A program made the translations under genes and the position numbers. The notes under the pieces are model-generated. The model made no database searches. It was given only the letters and a program-made list of their open reading frames with translations, and was not told the DNA's origin. A stretch of 64,000 bases of DNA from Serripes groenlandicus (lineage: Eukaryota > Mollusca > Bivalvia > Cardiida > Cardiidae). The stretch covers positions 62,001 to 126,000 of the forward strand of contig JASEVX010000085.1 of NCBI GenBank assembly GCA_031761405.1, read 5' to 3'. Positions 44,201-55,005 of this stretch are shown here, piece by piece. How positions within the stretch are numbered: the first letter of the stretch is position 1; each line of letters opens with the position of its first letter.

Positions 44201-46912
44201 CCAATACTACCCATAACATTATCCTGATTCTAGCGAGTCAAACGAAATCATCATAATTCTGCTCGTTTAGGAGGTAAAGCCAAATGCCATAACTACGAAT
44301 ATTTAAAGTATTTGGTACAACCCGTCCGGTGATAGAACCCGCGAACTTCTGTACCCTAGGAGAACGAAATACCACTACACTACAAGACTGCCAAAAGCTA
44401 GTATATATTGAAACGTGAGCGAACATTGAACGCGTTGAAGAGATTNNNNNNNNNNNNNNNNNNNNNNNNNNNNNNNNNNNNNNNNNNNNNNNNNNNNNNN
44501 NNNNNNNNNNNNNNNNNNNNNNNNNNNNNNNNNNNNNNNNNNNNNNNNNNNNNNNNNNNNNNNNNNNNNNNNNNNNNNNNNNNNNNNNNNNNNNNNNNNN
44601 NNNNNNNNNNNNNNNNNNNNNNNNNNNNNNNNNNNNNNNNNNNNNCCTTCTTGTTCGAAATATTTATATCCTGTCTGCTTGCACAGGTTATTTAAATGTA
44701 ATGAACTGCATCTGCTTCCTTTAAGTCATGCTTCAAAATCATGCGCGGCGTCTTTGATGCTTTGCATTAAAATTCTTCTATATATATATAGAACATTGTA
44801 AAGATTGCTATACTAACCGGTGACAGACTTAATTATGTTTCCAGAGGGGCAATCTGCATCGTAGCACAACGTTTTCTATAACAAAAAAAAAAAAAAAAAA
44901 ATAATAATTAAATCGTATGTTAATAATTTAATACATGCGCTTTGGAATAGTGAATATGAAATCAGGAGAAAATGAGCTCAATGAGAGAGGGGTGGACGGA
45001 GAAAAGGTTATAATGTGAGTAAGGGAGAGGAACAGGTTTTGAGGGGAGGGGGGAAAATATGTGAGGGGGATAATGGAAGGAATGTGAGAGGTGAGAAGGG
45101 GGAAATGATGGGAATGTCAGAGGAAGGGACGGAGATTAGAATAGCAATTGGAAAGTAAGGAATTTGAGAAAAGGCGAGAGTGAAGAGGTGATTGAGGGAT
45201 GGGAAGAGGAATGGGGGAAGGATATTGAGTGAGGGGAATATGAGTGGGTTGGGGGGAAGAGGAGTTGAGGCGAGTGGAAGAGGAGTGTGTGTGTGCGGGG
45301 GGTTGAAGAAATGAGGGTAGAGGAAAGAAATATGAGTGGAGATGAAAGATGAGAAGCCTTGAAGGAGAATGTGAATGAAGGAAAACGAACAAGAATGAAA
45401 GAGGAGATGAGGGGATGCGGAAAAAGAGGTAAGGGGAGGGGAACAGGGGTGGGTGTAGGGGTAAAAGAGATGACGGTAGGGGAATAGTACAGGAAGGGAA
45501 AGGAGAAGTATGGGGAAAACAGGGTAGGAGGTGGATAAGGAAGATAAGGAAGCGGTAGATGATGAAGAAGAAGGTGAAGGACGACGACGAAGAGAAAAAG
45601 TGGCACAAGAGTAAAAGACAGATGAAGAGAAAACGTGTTAACAGACACAGGAGTAGAAGACAGATGAAGAGAAAAAGTGTAAACAGACACAAGAGTAGAA
45701 GACAGATGAAGAGAACAAGTGTTAACAGACACAGAAGTAGAAGACAGATGAAGAGAACAAGTGTTTATAGACACAGAAGTAGAAGACAGATGAAGAGAAC
45801 AAGAGTTAACAGACACAGAAGTAGAAGACAGATGAAGAGAACAAGTGTTTATAGACACAGAAGTAGAAGACAGATGAAGAGAACAAGAGTTAACAGACAC
45901 AGAAGTAGAAGACAGATGAAGAGAACAAGTGTTTATAGACACAGAAGTAGAAGACAGATGAAGAGAACAAGAGTTAACAGACACAGAAGTAGAAGACAGA
46001 TGAAGAGAACAAGTGTTTATAGACACAGAAGTAGAAGACAGATGAAGAGAACAAGTGTTTATAGACACAGAAGTAGAAGACAGATGAAGAGAACAAGTGT
46101 TAACAGACACAGAAGTAGAAGACAGATGAAGAGAACAAGAGTTAACAGACACAAGAGTAGAAGACAGATGAAGAGAACAAGTGTTAACAGACACAAGAGT
46201 AGAAGACAGATGAAGAGAACAAGTGTTTATAGACACAGAAGTAGAAGACAGATGAAGAAAACAAGTGTTTATAGACACAGAAGTAGAAGACAGATGAAGA
46301 AAACAAGTGTTTATAGACACAGAAGTAGAAGACAGATGAAGAAAACAAGTGTTTATAGACACAGAAGTAGAATACAGATGAAGAGAACAAGTGTTAACAG
46401 ACACAGAAGTAGAATACAGATGAAGAGAACAAGTGTTTATAGACACAGAAGTAGAAGACAGATGAAGAGGAAAAGTGTTAACAGACACAAGAGTAGAAAA
46501 CAGATGAAGAGAACAAGTGTTTACAGACACAGAAGTAGAAGACAGATGAAGAGGAAAAGTGTTAACAGACACAGGACTAGAAGACAGATGAAGAGGAATA
46601 ACATACCTTTTTCCAATTCATCTTTTCAGAATACACGTAAAACATACATGGTAGTAATTTTATCCCCATATCAAAGTTTAAGCGACATATTCCTACTTTC
46701 TGGTTGACGTTGATGGACGTGCATGTTTCACGACTGCGGCATTCTTGCAGGCATTGCCCATACGAAAGCCGCCGCCATATAATCAAATCGTCGACACCAA
46801 ACTTGCAAACACCAGCAACAAAATTCTCCATTTGTGCTACATTAAAACCTGTTTTATACATTAATGTAAACGTGAACAGCAGTTGTGCTGTATGAAGTAT
46901 TTTACTCGGCAT
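41046..46912 (-). CDS. Secreted mucin-like protein: PAN/apple-like module, Thr/Pro VNTR, Cys-rich EB-like tail
   Basis: Three exons read on the - strand: 46912-46607, 43977-41889, 41266-41046. Junction phases (0, then 1) agree and would give 871 residues. Residues 1-26 are a probable signal peptide. Residues 36-89 hold six Cys and a CLQECRSRETCTSINVN core typical of PAN/apple modules in molluscan secreted proteins. About 127-734 is a Thr/Pro/Ser/Glu array of 12-residue units (TPAPTEQSLRTK type), a strong candidate for dense O-glycosylation. 762-796 has the CxC-containing spacing of an EB-like module. The tail has N-x-S/T sites and no membrane helix. Such proteins occur in mucus, shell-matrix or defence secretions; the actual role is unknown. 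One in-frame TAA at 43440-43438 (codon 282) breaks an otherwise open frame. The product name is descriptive, and the locus could be a recent pseudogene or contain an assembly error. Confidence 0.72.
41313..41440 (-). mobile_element. SINE fragment in mucin-like gene intron 2
   Basis: TTGATTGAGTGGAGTTTAAT, ATATCATGGCGGCCAG and the following TTCGTGGC are a reversed, divergent SINE 3' end. Confidence 0.5.
41889..43977 (-). CDS. Mucin-like gene exon 2 (Thr/Pro VNTR and EB-like Cys region)
   Basis: 2089 nt. Acceptor ATTAATAAG| gives phase 0 to match exon 1. Stepping through codons shows one continuous frame over about 50 repeats of 36 bp (variants of 27-75 bp, all multiples of three), broken only by TAA at 43440-43438 where neighbouring units read GAA. 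The distal part codes CKDNRECPESFGMVCRLKKC plus a further CxC and Cys. Donor CCCA|GTAAGT, phase 1. Confidence 0.72.
42080..43905 (-). repeat. 36-bp coding VNTR of the mucin-like gene
   Basis: Tandem units of mostly 36 bp, each coding 12 residues (T-P-[AT]-P-T-E-[EQ]-S-L-R-T-K). Higher-order blocks with PNTPTE and TTAPTPTPTE spacers recur. All indels between units keep the frame, which suggests past selection on the protein. Confidence 0.9.
44140..44402 (-). mobile_element. tRNA-derived SINE, mucin-like gene intron 1
   Basis: On the - strand a head with TAGTGTAGTGG and GGTTCTATCACCGG comes first, and the end carries the CGCCGTGATATAGCTGAAAACTG body. Lies just before the assembly gap. Confidence 0.7.
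44446..44645. other. Assembly gap (200 N)
   Basis: Fixed-length N run in intron 1 of the mucin-like gene. An extra exon could be hidden here. Confidence 1.
44950..45560 (+). repeat. Polypurine tract
   Basis: About 600 bp of G/A-rich DNA (GGGGAGGGGGGAAAATATGTG and similar) leading into the 42-bp minisatellite. Mirror-like purine blocks could form triplex structure. Confidence 0.85.
45600..46600 (+). repeat. 42-bp minisatellite, about 23 units
   Basis: Unit AGAACAAGTGTTTATAGACA + CAGAAGTAGAAGACAGATGA + AG. 42 is 14 codons and no frame contains stops over long spans, giving a 382-codon + frame and a long - frame. Lies wholly in intron 1 of the mucin-like gene, directly after its donor. Confidence 0.95.
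46607..46912 (-). CDS. Mucin-like gene exon 1 (signal peptide, PAN/apple-like)
   Basis: 102 codons from an ATG with A at -3. A hydrophobic N-terminus (LLFTFTLMY) is followed by Cys at 36, 54, 58, 64, 76 and 89 with W46 and the ICRLN end typical of PAN_1. Ends TGG AAA AAG|GTATGT in phase 0. The PAN call comes from the Cys/Trp pattern, not a search. Confidence 0.75.
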
Positions 46913-47635
46913 GGTAATCTGTGTTGTTTAAACACCTATACTAGAAAGGTTAAATTATCCACGTCACACACACATGAAATCAACCTTATATACTTTGCGG
47001 AGTCTGCGCCTCAAACCAGTCTGAACAGGATCGTCTATCAACGCGTTTTAGTCAAGCAAGCATTCTGAAAGTCATGGACACCGGTTATGACAATAGAAGT
47101 ATAACAATAATATTAAAACATTATGATTGGGCAAATCACTTACACCACATTGTAAAACACTATTTATTCTCAGCGCGTATAAATATTTTTTGTTATCCTA
47201 ATGTTGCTTTCTAACAAATGTTGTAAGTAATTTGACCAACATCAATAGATGCAAACAATTTTATTATACTAATCGTCTACGTCAGTCTGAATAACTATCT
47301 ATTATCAGCACATATAAATACTTAGTGTTATCCTAGCGAGCCTTTCTAACAAATGCTTTTTATAAAATAACCAAATGTAGTATGCAATTTGACCAATATA
47401 TATATAGAATAACAACATTTTTATTAGACTAATTACTTAACCCTATACATCTACGTCACTATGAATAACTGTTTAAATGTTTAAGCGCGTAGAAATACTC
47501 GGTCACTGAGAGACATTAATAATGGCACTACTTTCACTAACGACTATCACCCCTTGTATCGATCAATTTAACGCTTCCGAAATTGATTTTCTAAACCGTT
47601 TGAGCATATGCAGCAGGCTACTTTTGAAAATCACG

Positions 47636-47636
<1 letters not shown>
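46913..47636. other. Upstream region of the mucin-like gene
   Basis: AT-rich; should hold its promoter and 5' UTR, but no motif stands out. Confidence 0.35.

Positions 47637-47678
<42 letters not shown>
47637..47678. repeat. (AC)21 microsatellite
   Basis: Uninterrupted AC dinucleotides. Confidence 0.98.
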
Positions 47679-47680
<2 letters not shown>

Positions 47681-48729
47681 TATTGTTTAAATAAAATTTA
47701 TACATTTACATTCATTCACGTTATTTTTTTTGGTTTTTGTCCCTTATTGTTTACGGCTGATGCAGAACTGTTGTATTAAAAAAGGATTAAATTTCACATA
47801 AACATCTCATGAATTATACAGTTGCTTTAATGAATCAGGTATTGTTTTCCTGGTCGCACCATTATTCCAAAATGAATTACAATTGAATCCATTTAGTATA
47901 GATCAAACATGATATATGGACCTTTGTAAAACCAAATCGGTTTTGTTGTTGTATGTGGAAAGGATTCATTTGAGACACTTTCATGAGCGGACATTTCGTT
48001 ATTGGTTCTCTCTTCTTAGAGACCCTTAAAGTCGGTCTTCGTTTCTGTCCGTTTTTTTTTTGTTTTTTTTTGGCAAGCGTAGCGCCAAAACTATTTAACG
48101 GATTTCGACCAAACTTAGTAGGGATGAAGGGTCTAGGCTCTAGTTGTTCCTTTTATAGTATGGTCGCCATAGAAACCACCGTTGCTATGGAAACGGGCAA
48201 ATATATTGTTTTCCTGCGAAAACTATCTCCTCCCACAGTTTTTCGAATTTAGAAACCACTCGGTGTGCGTTGTGTAGCCCATCAGTTACTACATCGAATG
48301 ATCGTCCCGATTTTTGATCCGTCTCTTCGTTTTCTTAATATTTGAGTTGCCGTAAGGGGTACCATTTCCGCGGAAATAGCAGACACGTCAAAACTAAATA
48401 TATCGACACAAACAGAAACGTACTGTTAGCATGAGACAGTAAGAAATTGCCCATGATGAGTATATGAGAATTTAACATAACAAAGTCACGTGCTGTATAA
48501 TAATACATAAATATCGTTTGACATTGCAGAGAAATCACATGACACTACTAGCGGTTATACGTCATAACGTTAGTCACTTTGGCGCCCAAACCGGTAAATT
48601 TCATGTAGAAATAATTATGGTAAACGTTGATTTTTTTTTTCGAAATACTCCTAATAAATCACTTTATGAGATAAAAAGAATATATCTCAGTTGTGTTTAT
48701 TTATTATCACTTTTAAGAAACTCTTTGGA

Positions 48730-48912
48730 ATCCGCCGTGGTCGAGTGGTTAGCGTCAGGGATTTGAAACCGGGTGTCATGGTTGAGTGCAAGGTATAATT
48801 TCTAGCCTAGTACTGATTTGTTTACCCAGGGATCATGAATAAGTGACCTGTCACCGTGATATAACTGAAATAATGTTGAAAGCGGCTTAAAACCCCAATA
48901 AGAAATAAAAAA
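48730..48912 (+). mobile_element. tRNA-derived SINE with A-rich tail
   Basis: Head CCGTGGTCGAGTGGTTAGCG resembles a Ser/Leu-type A box, followed by a degenerate B box. The body has AGCCTAGTACTG and ACCGTGATATAACTGAAATA, and the end is GCGGCTTAAAACCCC then an A-run. Confidence 0.8.
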
Positions 48913-50145
48913 AAAAAATTGTTAACTAAGCTGAATATGTCGCTCGCCATGGCTCGCGGCATATCGTCTTAGTAAACTCGTTTAATAAAAAGGATAATAA
49001 ATAAGCACTCACAAAAGATCCTCTATATAACAACACTAATATGAGTAGGTGCTACCTATTTCGGGTAAACATTTATTAACTTTTTTGGTCGGTAAATAAT
49101 TCCCTGCGAACTGCAGATAGCCCCATGCTTGCAGCACGATCAGTTATTTACGTCAATTACAAATCCTACCGACCTAAGCAAAGAAAATAAAAATCATCAT
49201 CAGGTTAAGCTTATGTTTAACTTTAAAATATAGCTAAGATTTTAAATCCATGAAATGTTGTAGACAGGTACAACAAATAATCAACTTGCCCTTCATAAAG
49301 TACTTCCAATAAAACGATTCCATAATTTACGGAACTTCATTTGTGACATGTCAAACTAACGTTTCCTATACTTTCTGTCGTTTTCCTTTTGGTTATTTAT
49401 TCATCGTTTGCGTTACGCTAATAGAATGACGTTATATTATGACGTCATATTACAGGAATTTGGATTTGTAACTTCCAGACTGTCAACAAACTTTTATGAG
49501 TTATTATTTGAACTCGTTTTAGAAATAGACGTCGAGTGTTATTAAATGGAAATAATCACACATACAATTAATTGTGCTCGTTCCTTTATCGAGTACGTAT
49601 TATCATATTTAATTATTTCCTCTAGAAGTTTTTTCTGTTTCGATATTTTCTTTTCATCCAATCAAAACGTAGCATAATCGTGACTGGCATCGAAAAATCC
49701 ACTCTGGACACAATTTTTGGAAAGATAGCAAAGTTTTGCAAAGTGCATACACATTACCTATTGACGGGAAACATCGTACCCGTAGTATTGAACGTGGCGT
49801 AAATAACTATACAATGATAATGGCAATGACAGTATTTTATATGAGGCCCGTGGTCCATATAACAATTATGTCGACATCATATATGACAACATTAAATGGA
49901 GATACCGTGTGCAGTCTATAACTTACAAAAGCCACATTACAGCCAACGTACAGTTATATTGTCTATATTGGAATGCTATGAATATTTCATCAACAAGTAA
50001 AATCTGACCACGACACGAACATTTGTATAAATGAAGAGACATGTGGGATTTGTGATTTAAGATATTTTAAACAGATATGTCATTGTTTCAATTGTTGTGA
50101 AAGCTTTATGACTTGTCAGCGAAATGACATTGATGACTCTTCATC
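48913..50145. other. No recognised gene
   Basis: AT-rich. A perfect TGACGTCA occurs at 49440-49447; otherwise nothing supported. Confidence 0.35.
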
Positions 50146-50150
50146 GTGGC

Positions 50151-50474
50151 CAGGGGCGTAGCTTTGCAATAATCAATGTGTAGGCCGTCTCGTGAGAAAA
50201 TCAACATTGTGGACTATGCGTAAAGTATCGACCCGGATCAGCCTAAGCATGCCACACAGGCCTACCCGGATAGACACTTTTCGCCTCCTGTGGATTTTCT
50301 GTTTCAGGAATAACTACTCTATACATCTATCCCCCTTAGACGGAATGTGTCAGCGCAGGCTGATCTGGTCGATACATTACACAGATGTCTATCGCCGAAG
50401 CTGAATTTTGGGACATTTTGAGAAAAAAATGTGTAGGCACGTGCCGACAGTGCCTAAAGGGTGCTACGCCCCTG
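50151..50474 (+). mobile_element. CAGGGGCGTAGC-ended transposon (non-autonomous)
   Basis: Perfect 12-bp ends CAGGGGCGTAGC / GCTACGCCCCTG, flanked by GTGGC on both sides (50146-50150, 50475-50479). The inside carries part of the 30641-30882 element. hAT-like ends, though the visible duplication is only 5 bp. Confidence 0.8.
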
Positions 50475-50534
50475 GTGGCGCATCCTGATCTGGGCATTCA
50501 CTTGTCGATGATTGGGTTACCCGTTGTCTTGATT

Positions 50535-50695
50535 GTTTGGTCTTTTATGCCGCTCTCAACTCTTTTTCCAGTTATATCACGGCGTTTCCTGGGTGAGTTA
50601 CCAGTACTACTGGCACCAGTCAGTCAGTCGTAATGTTAACCTCGCCATCTTGGGAACCAAAGAGGGCAGCCATTACTACTATTCTTAAAGTATTA
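50535..50695 (-). mobile_element. SINE remnant
   Basis: GCCGCTCTCAACTCTTTTTCC, AGTTATATCACGGCGTTTCC and AGTTACCAGTACTACTGGC are the reversed 3' body of the 20395-20665 family. Confidence 0.65.
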
Positions 50696-51407
50696 AAGCG
50701 AGATGTGAGGGTTTGGAGGAGAGAACTTTTGAAATGTTGTGGGGAAATAAAAATTGCTCAAATCCGGCATTTTCGCCATTTCTCACAATAAGTGTATCGA
50801 CGTTTTAAATTATGTATCAAAATGTTCCTGTTACTTTTTTTTTTTTTTTAAATAAAAGAAGGTTTTACCTTAATTTATCTTTCAAAACTTATGATAGCAT
50901 GATTATCATGTCAGGTAAACTCATAACTCCGGCACGATATATGTATTAAAGACAATCGCGACATTTTCGGTTCTTTTTTTCATTAGCCAAGTTGGAGGAA
51001 AATCGACCACAGGGCATATGCCACCAATGTAGATCTAGATAAACCTACACATATGTGCTGATTAGTGACAGACAGTTTCTAGTTTTTTTTTGTGAATTTA
51101 AATCCGGCAGATTTCTATACTTTATTTCTTGTCATAAGTATGCCAAGATGAGTTTGTCACATTAATCAAAGTATGGGGTATACAGGAGAGAGGGCCGGGA
51201 AACTTTTCCAAGCCATGTAACCCCATATTTTTATTTCATATTTATGTAGAGTAGGTAATAAGCTATCAACACACCAACTTTCATCAAATTCTGAATGTTT
51301 TCAAAAAAATGATGAAACTGTAGCGATCGCCTTTTTGTACAATAATGCATAGAGATACATGATAATTGTCATTGTATGTTGACGTTTAATTTTTGAGATG
51401 ATTTTTT

Positions 51408-51570
51408 GATTGATTTGGGTTTAACGCCGTTTTCAATAATTTTTCAGTCATATTACGGCGACCAGTTCTCAAATACTCCACACAACATTCTGGGTCGATG
51501 CATTACGCGAGTCGATAAGGTTGGTTTTCTCGTGGAACGGCTCAACTGTGGCTAGTCACAACGAGGGTTG
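51408..51570 (-). mobile_element. SINE remnant containing a second repeat piece
   Basis: Reversed tail GATTGATTTGGGTTTAACGCC and TTTTTCAGTCATATTACGGCG, then an internal piece (51494-51545, GGTTGGTTTTCTCGTGGAACGG) related to the element at 30641-30880. Confidence 0.6.
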
Positions 51571-51690
51571 TCACTCATTTATAAATGTTTAATACTAATG
51601 TTCTCAAATATGAAAAAAAATGTGGAAAAAAAATCAAGTATCAATTTTGTCGAAAACTAGTTATATGTTTTTCCCTAATGAATGATTGGT

Positions 51691-51950
51691 TACAACCCTT
51701 TCCCATATACAACAAAAGAGGAGCAAACGACTTCGATAACATAACATACACTTTATTCGACAAGTACATAGTACATATATAGTCAAGAGTTTTACAATAA
51801 ATATACATTGAAAACATCTTGTTAAAAATATGGTTAACATCTACTGGAAGTTTAATCATGGAACAGAATTGATGAGCAATTTCTCCTTTTGCAACAATGT
51901 TTTCAAAAGTCGTCTGTTGAAGAAAGCGTCTATATGTGGGAAAGGGTAAA
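51691..51950 (+). mobile_element. TTAA MITE, diverged
   Basis: CAACCCTTTCCCATATACAA, ATTGATGAGCAATTTCTCC, end ATGTGGGAAAGGGTAAA. Confidence 0.65.
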
Positions 51951-52094
51951 ACAAGAGTACTTTGTTATCGCACATCTAAGTGAAGACTGTGAAGCTGAAT
52001 AAAAGCAATACTGATGAAATACCTGGGATAGGGTACAATTATTTACATCTAAATCTAATATCACTCTCTTTCGATGTCTTCTCTTTGGATTTGC

Positions 52095-52210
52095 AACCAG
52101 GACTCGCATTGAGTATGCGAAGAGGTTCCCAATGTTGACCCTCTCTTACGGGAATCGAACCGAAACATTTTGGACCTCTGGGTCACGTTCTAGCTCCCAC
52201 TGCACAGTAG
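52095..52210 (-). repeat. tRNA-like head of a SINE
   Basis: On the - strand GTGGGAGCTAGAACGTG (weak A box) is followed by GGTTCGATTCCCG, a perfect B box. Lacks a full cloverleaf, so it is read as SINE rather than tRNA gene. Confidence 0.45.
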
Positions 52211-52667
52211 AGCGTTCAGCGAACTGTCACGCTAGCTTTCGTTTGCGATTCCAACGATAACATTGCAGCTACCTCACAGCAGCTGTAATGCGAATGGTGG
52301 AATGGGTAGCGTTAGCTTACGTTACTTCATCTGAACTCTCTACTGATTTAACACAGCTGTACACGACTTTAAATGGATATGATGACAGATCGCATTTGGT
52401 CTATTTTCTAATCAAGTTGCCACAGCAACTTCACTTTTGCTGAGATAAATGTTTGTTACATTCGTATTTAAATTGGAACAACTACAAATAGTACGAACGG
52501 AAACATAGAGTTGACAGCAAAAGATCGACAATATTTCTAAAAAAGTAAGAACAAATCCATTTATGTTATATATAATTGTTTCTTGGGTGACCTTCTATCA
52601 TATTTGTTCAAGCCATACTGATTTGTCAACAAACATGGCCGCCAGGGGGGCTTATTAGTCGCCGGGC

Positions 52668-53100
52668 AGAAGCCCGCGACTTCTATTTTTAATAGCTTTT
52701 CGGAAATCACATGGGAGGGCGGCTTATTATTAGAAAGAAACAAATCTAGATGATTTGAACATATTACAATTGTGGTTGTTTACGAACACTAATAAATGAC
52801 ACATCTAAAATGAAATAAATATTCCGATTTTTTAATGTTTGCATTTTTTTTTATTTCACTCGCATTTAAGTTTTTTGTCTTATTTACGAAGACAAAAGTG
52901 GTCCCTTCAAGACGTGAACCAACACCCCCTAATGCAGACTCTTATGTGTCATCATTGAGGTCAATTTCGGATTCTCCTTTTAATAGCAATTTTAACTTAC
53001 TAAATGTTGTTTTCATGTTCAAAGAGATGTCTTGATTTGTGTAGAATTCATTTAATAATGTTAATCCATGAATATCTAAAGTAGGAACTGTTTCTAAGCT
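52668..53100 (-). repeat. Duplicated segment with open frame, copy 1
   Basis: About 430 bp shared with 54146-54570. On the - strand both copies keep an open frame with VP[TI]LDIHGLTLLNEFY and FSKLKLLLKGE. I do not recognise the family. No start, exon partner or splice context is clear, so a repeat-borne or gene-derived fragment are both possible. Confidence 0.55.
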
Positions 53101-53444
53101 AAATATAGACCCTATTCTGTTGTGTAGTTTCGTGACCTTTAACATCGATTTTCGCGCATGCGCATTTCGATATGAAAAAGCGAGTGATATTATTTTATTT
53201 TAGACAAGTACAAGACGAATGTTTGACGCAAAGCGTCAAAGAGAAGCCGCAATATTTCGTTGTACATGTAGAAATAAGAAAAAAAAGAACATTTTTAAAT
53301 CCACAAACAATAGAACAATTTAAACTGTAGACGGTAATGCTGATATATTTCTCCTTTTGAAGACTTTTGTTTTCTTCAAATTACCTCCCTTTAAAGCAAT
53401 ACCAGGATATTTACCTTGTGATTCGAATAAGATTGACAAAAAAA

Positions 53445-53552
53445 GTCTCAATGAGACGAATCTTTTGAGTACCTACAACATAGGGTTTGGTTGGATAATA
53501 AGAGAGATATTATGGGGGAAAGAGCTGCAAACCGCTCCTTATCTGGACCTCT
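53445..53552 (+). repeat. Roughly 107-bp interspersed repeat, copy 3
   Basis: AGTCTCAATGAGACGAATCT ... TTATCTGGACCT, same boundaries as the other two copies. Confidence 0.8.
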
Positions 53553-53989
53553 GAATTTGTCAATCATGGCTGTTCGCCTTGATCCTGGCAAAATGGTGTG
53601 ACGTGTACCGGGTCCTTCACTTACCAAGATGTACGTTGATTACCTTTGCGAAAAAGCCAACCATTTTTTTTAACTGCCTTTTAGCCAAACCTTTCATCAA
53701 ATTTATACATGACACCTTTTTTACCCAGGATAATTGTTTCGTTGAAAGAAATGCAGATTTAACATAATTCACAGACAAGGTACTTTTTTTTTAACATGTA
53801 CTTTAAAGCCATATTCCGTCTTTATATAATATATATATATAAAATATAACCATTTAGAAAATGATTTCTAGTAGGTAAACACTTTCGCGTGAGAAGGAAT
53901 GCATGTTAACAAATTTAATACAAATGTAAAACATGCAGAGCATACAAATTTATAATTAGGTTTCATCTAAATATGGAAATTTGAATGGA

Positions 53990-54135
53990 GTTTTCACGCC
54001 GCTTATGACACGTTTTCAGTTATAGCACGAAGTTTCCCAGGTAAGTGAGCAATACTAGTGGTCAAGTCATCCTGCCTTAAGCCGCTTATAAGTCGTAATA
54101 TTAACCACATTATCCTGAGCATCTAGGTGAACATC
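53990..54135 (-). mobile_element. SINE remnant
   Basis: GAGTTTTCACGCCGCTTATG, AGTTATAGCACGAAGTTTCC and the following CCTGCCTTAAGCC match the reversed 3' body of the 20395-20665 family. Confidence 0.5.
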
Positions 54136-54145
54136 CTCGATACAC

Positions 54146-54570
54146 AGCCCGCGACTTCTATTTGTAATAGCTTTTCGGAAATGACATGGGAGGAGAGTTA
54201 TTTTCAGAAAAAAACAAATTTAAATGTCTTGAACATATTACAATTGTGATTGTTTAAAAACACTTAGTTATGACACATCTAAAATGAAATAAATAATCCG
54301 ATGTTTTCAGTATTTGCAGTTTCTTTATTTTGACTCGCATTTATGTTTTTTTTGTCTTATTTACGAAGAAAAAAGAGTCCCTGCTAGACTTGCTGCAGAC
54401 TGTTATGTGTCAATATCGAGATACAAATCACGTCGAATTCTCCTTTTAGTAGCAATTTTAACTTACTGAATGTTATTTTCATGTTCAAATAGATGTCTTG
54501 ATTTATGTAGAATTCATTTAATAATGTTAATCCATGAATATCTAAAATAGGAACTGTTGCTAAGCTAAGT
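54146..54570 (-). repeat. Duplicated segment with open frame, copy 2
   Basis: Begins GCCCGCGACTTCTATTTGTA like copy 1. The - strand frame (to 54384) keeps DIHGLTLLNEFYINQDIYLN with several amino-acid changes from copy 1. Confidence 0.55.
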
Positions 54571-54754
54571 ATGTTGATCAAGTGACTACCGAATAACGAC
54601 TGCGTAGATACATCTCCTTTGCAGAGAGCCGTTCTTTAATCACTTACAAATAGTTAATTATAGGTGATTTAAAATGTTTAGTTGGTTCGAAACAAATGAC
54701 GAAAAGAACAAACTGAGATAACACTGGTTTTAATATAAACATTACTTTGAATGA

Positions 54755-55005
54755 ACACTCTCTGTCTATAAAGAGAGTGTAAAAAACGACAGTTATGCGA
54801 AACGAATCGGGTCTTTCGTCCTTGACAATTTTAAATGTGTCATTAAATTCCCTACAGGCATTTTGCTTACGATCTGCATATTGTTATGCATCATTAACAC
54901 AAGGGCTCATCATTATATCATTTTAAAACACACTCTCTGCCTATAAAGAGAGTGTAAAGAACGACAACTATGCGAAGAAGAAACTAATCGGGTCTTTCGA
55001 TGGCA
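54755..55005. repeat. Two copies of a hairpin plus conserved tail
   Basis: ACACTCTCTGTCTATAAAGA+GAGTGT (54755-54780) and ACACTCTCTGCCTATAAAGA+GAGTGT (54930-54955), each followed by ACGACA[GA][TC]TATGCGAA and AATCGGGTCTTTCG. About 175 bp apart. Confidence 0.75.

Noticed and set aside
44408..44695. Open frame across the N run
   Set aside because: Mostly gap characters.
45136..46707. Very long open frames on both strands (basic Arg/Lys-rich + frame, Ser/Leu/His - frame)
   Set aside because: They are products of the 42-bp minisatellite, whose period is divisible by three. They lie in an intron and lack any non-repeat protein signature.
52095..52210. tRNA gene on the - strand
   Set aside because: Perfect B box but no cloverleaf; read as a SINE head.
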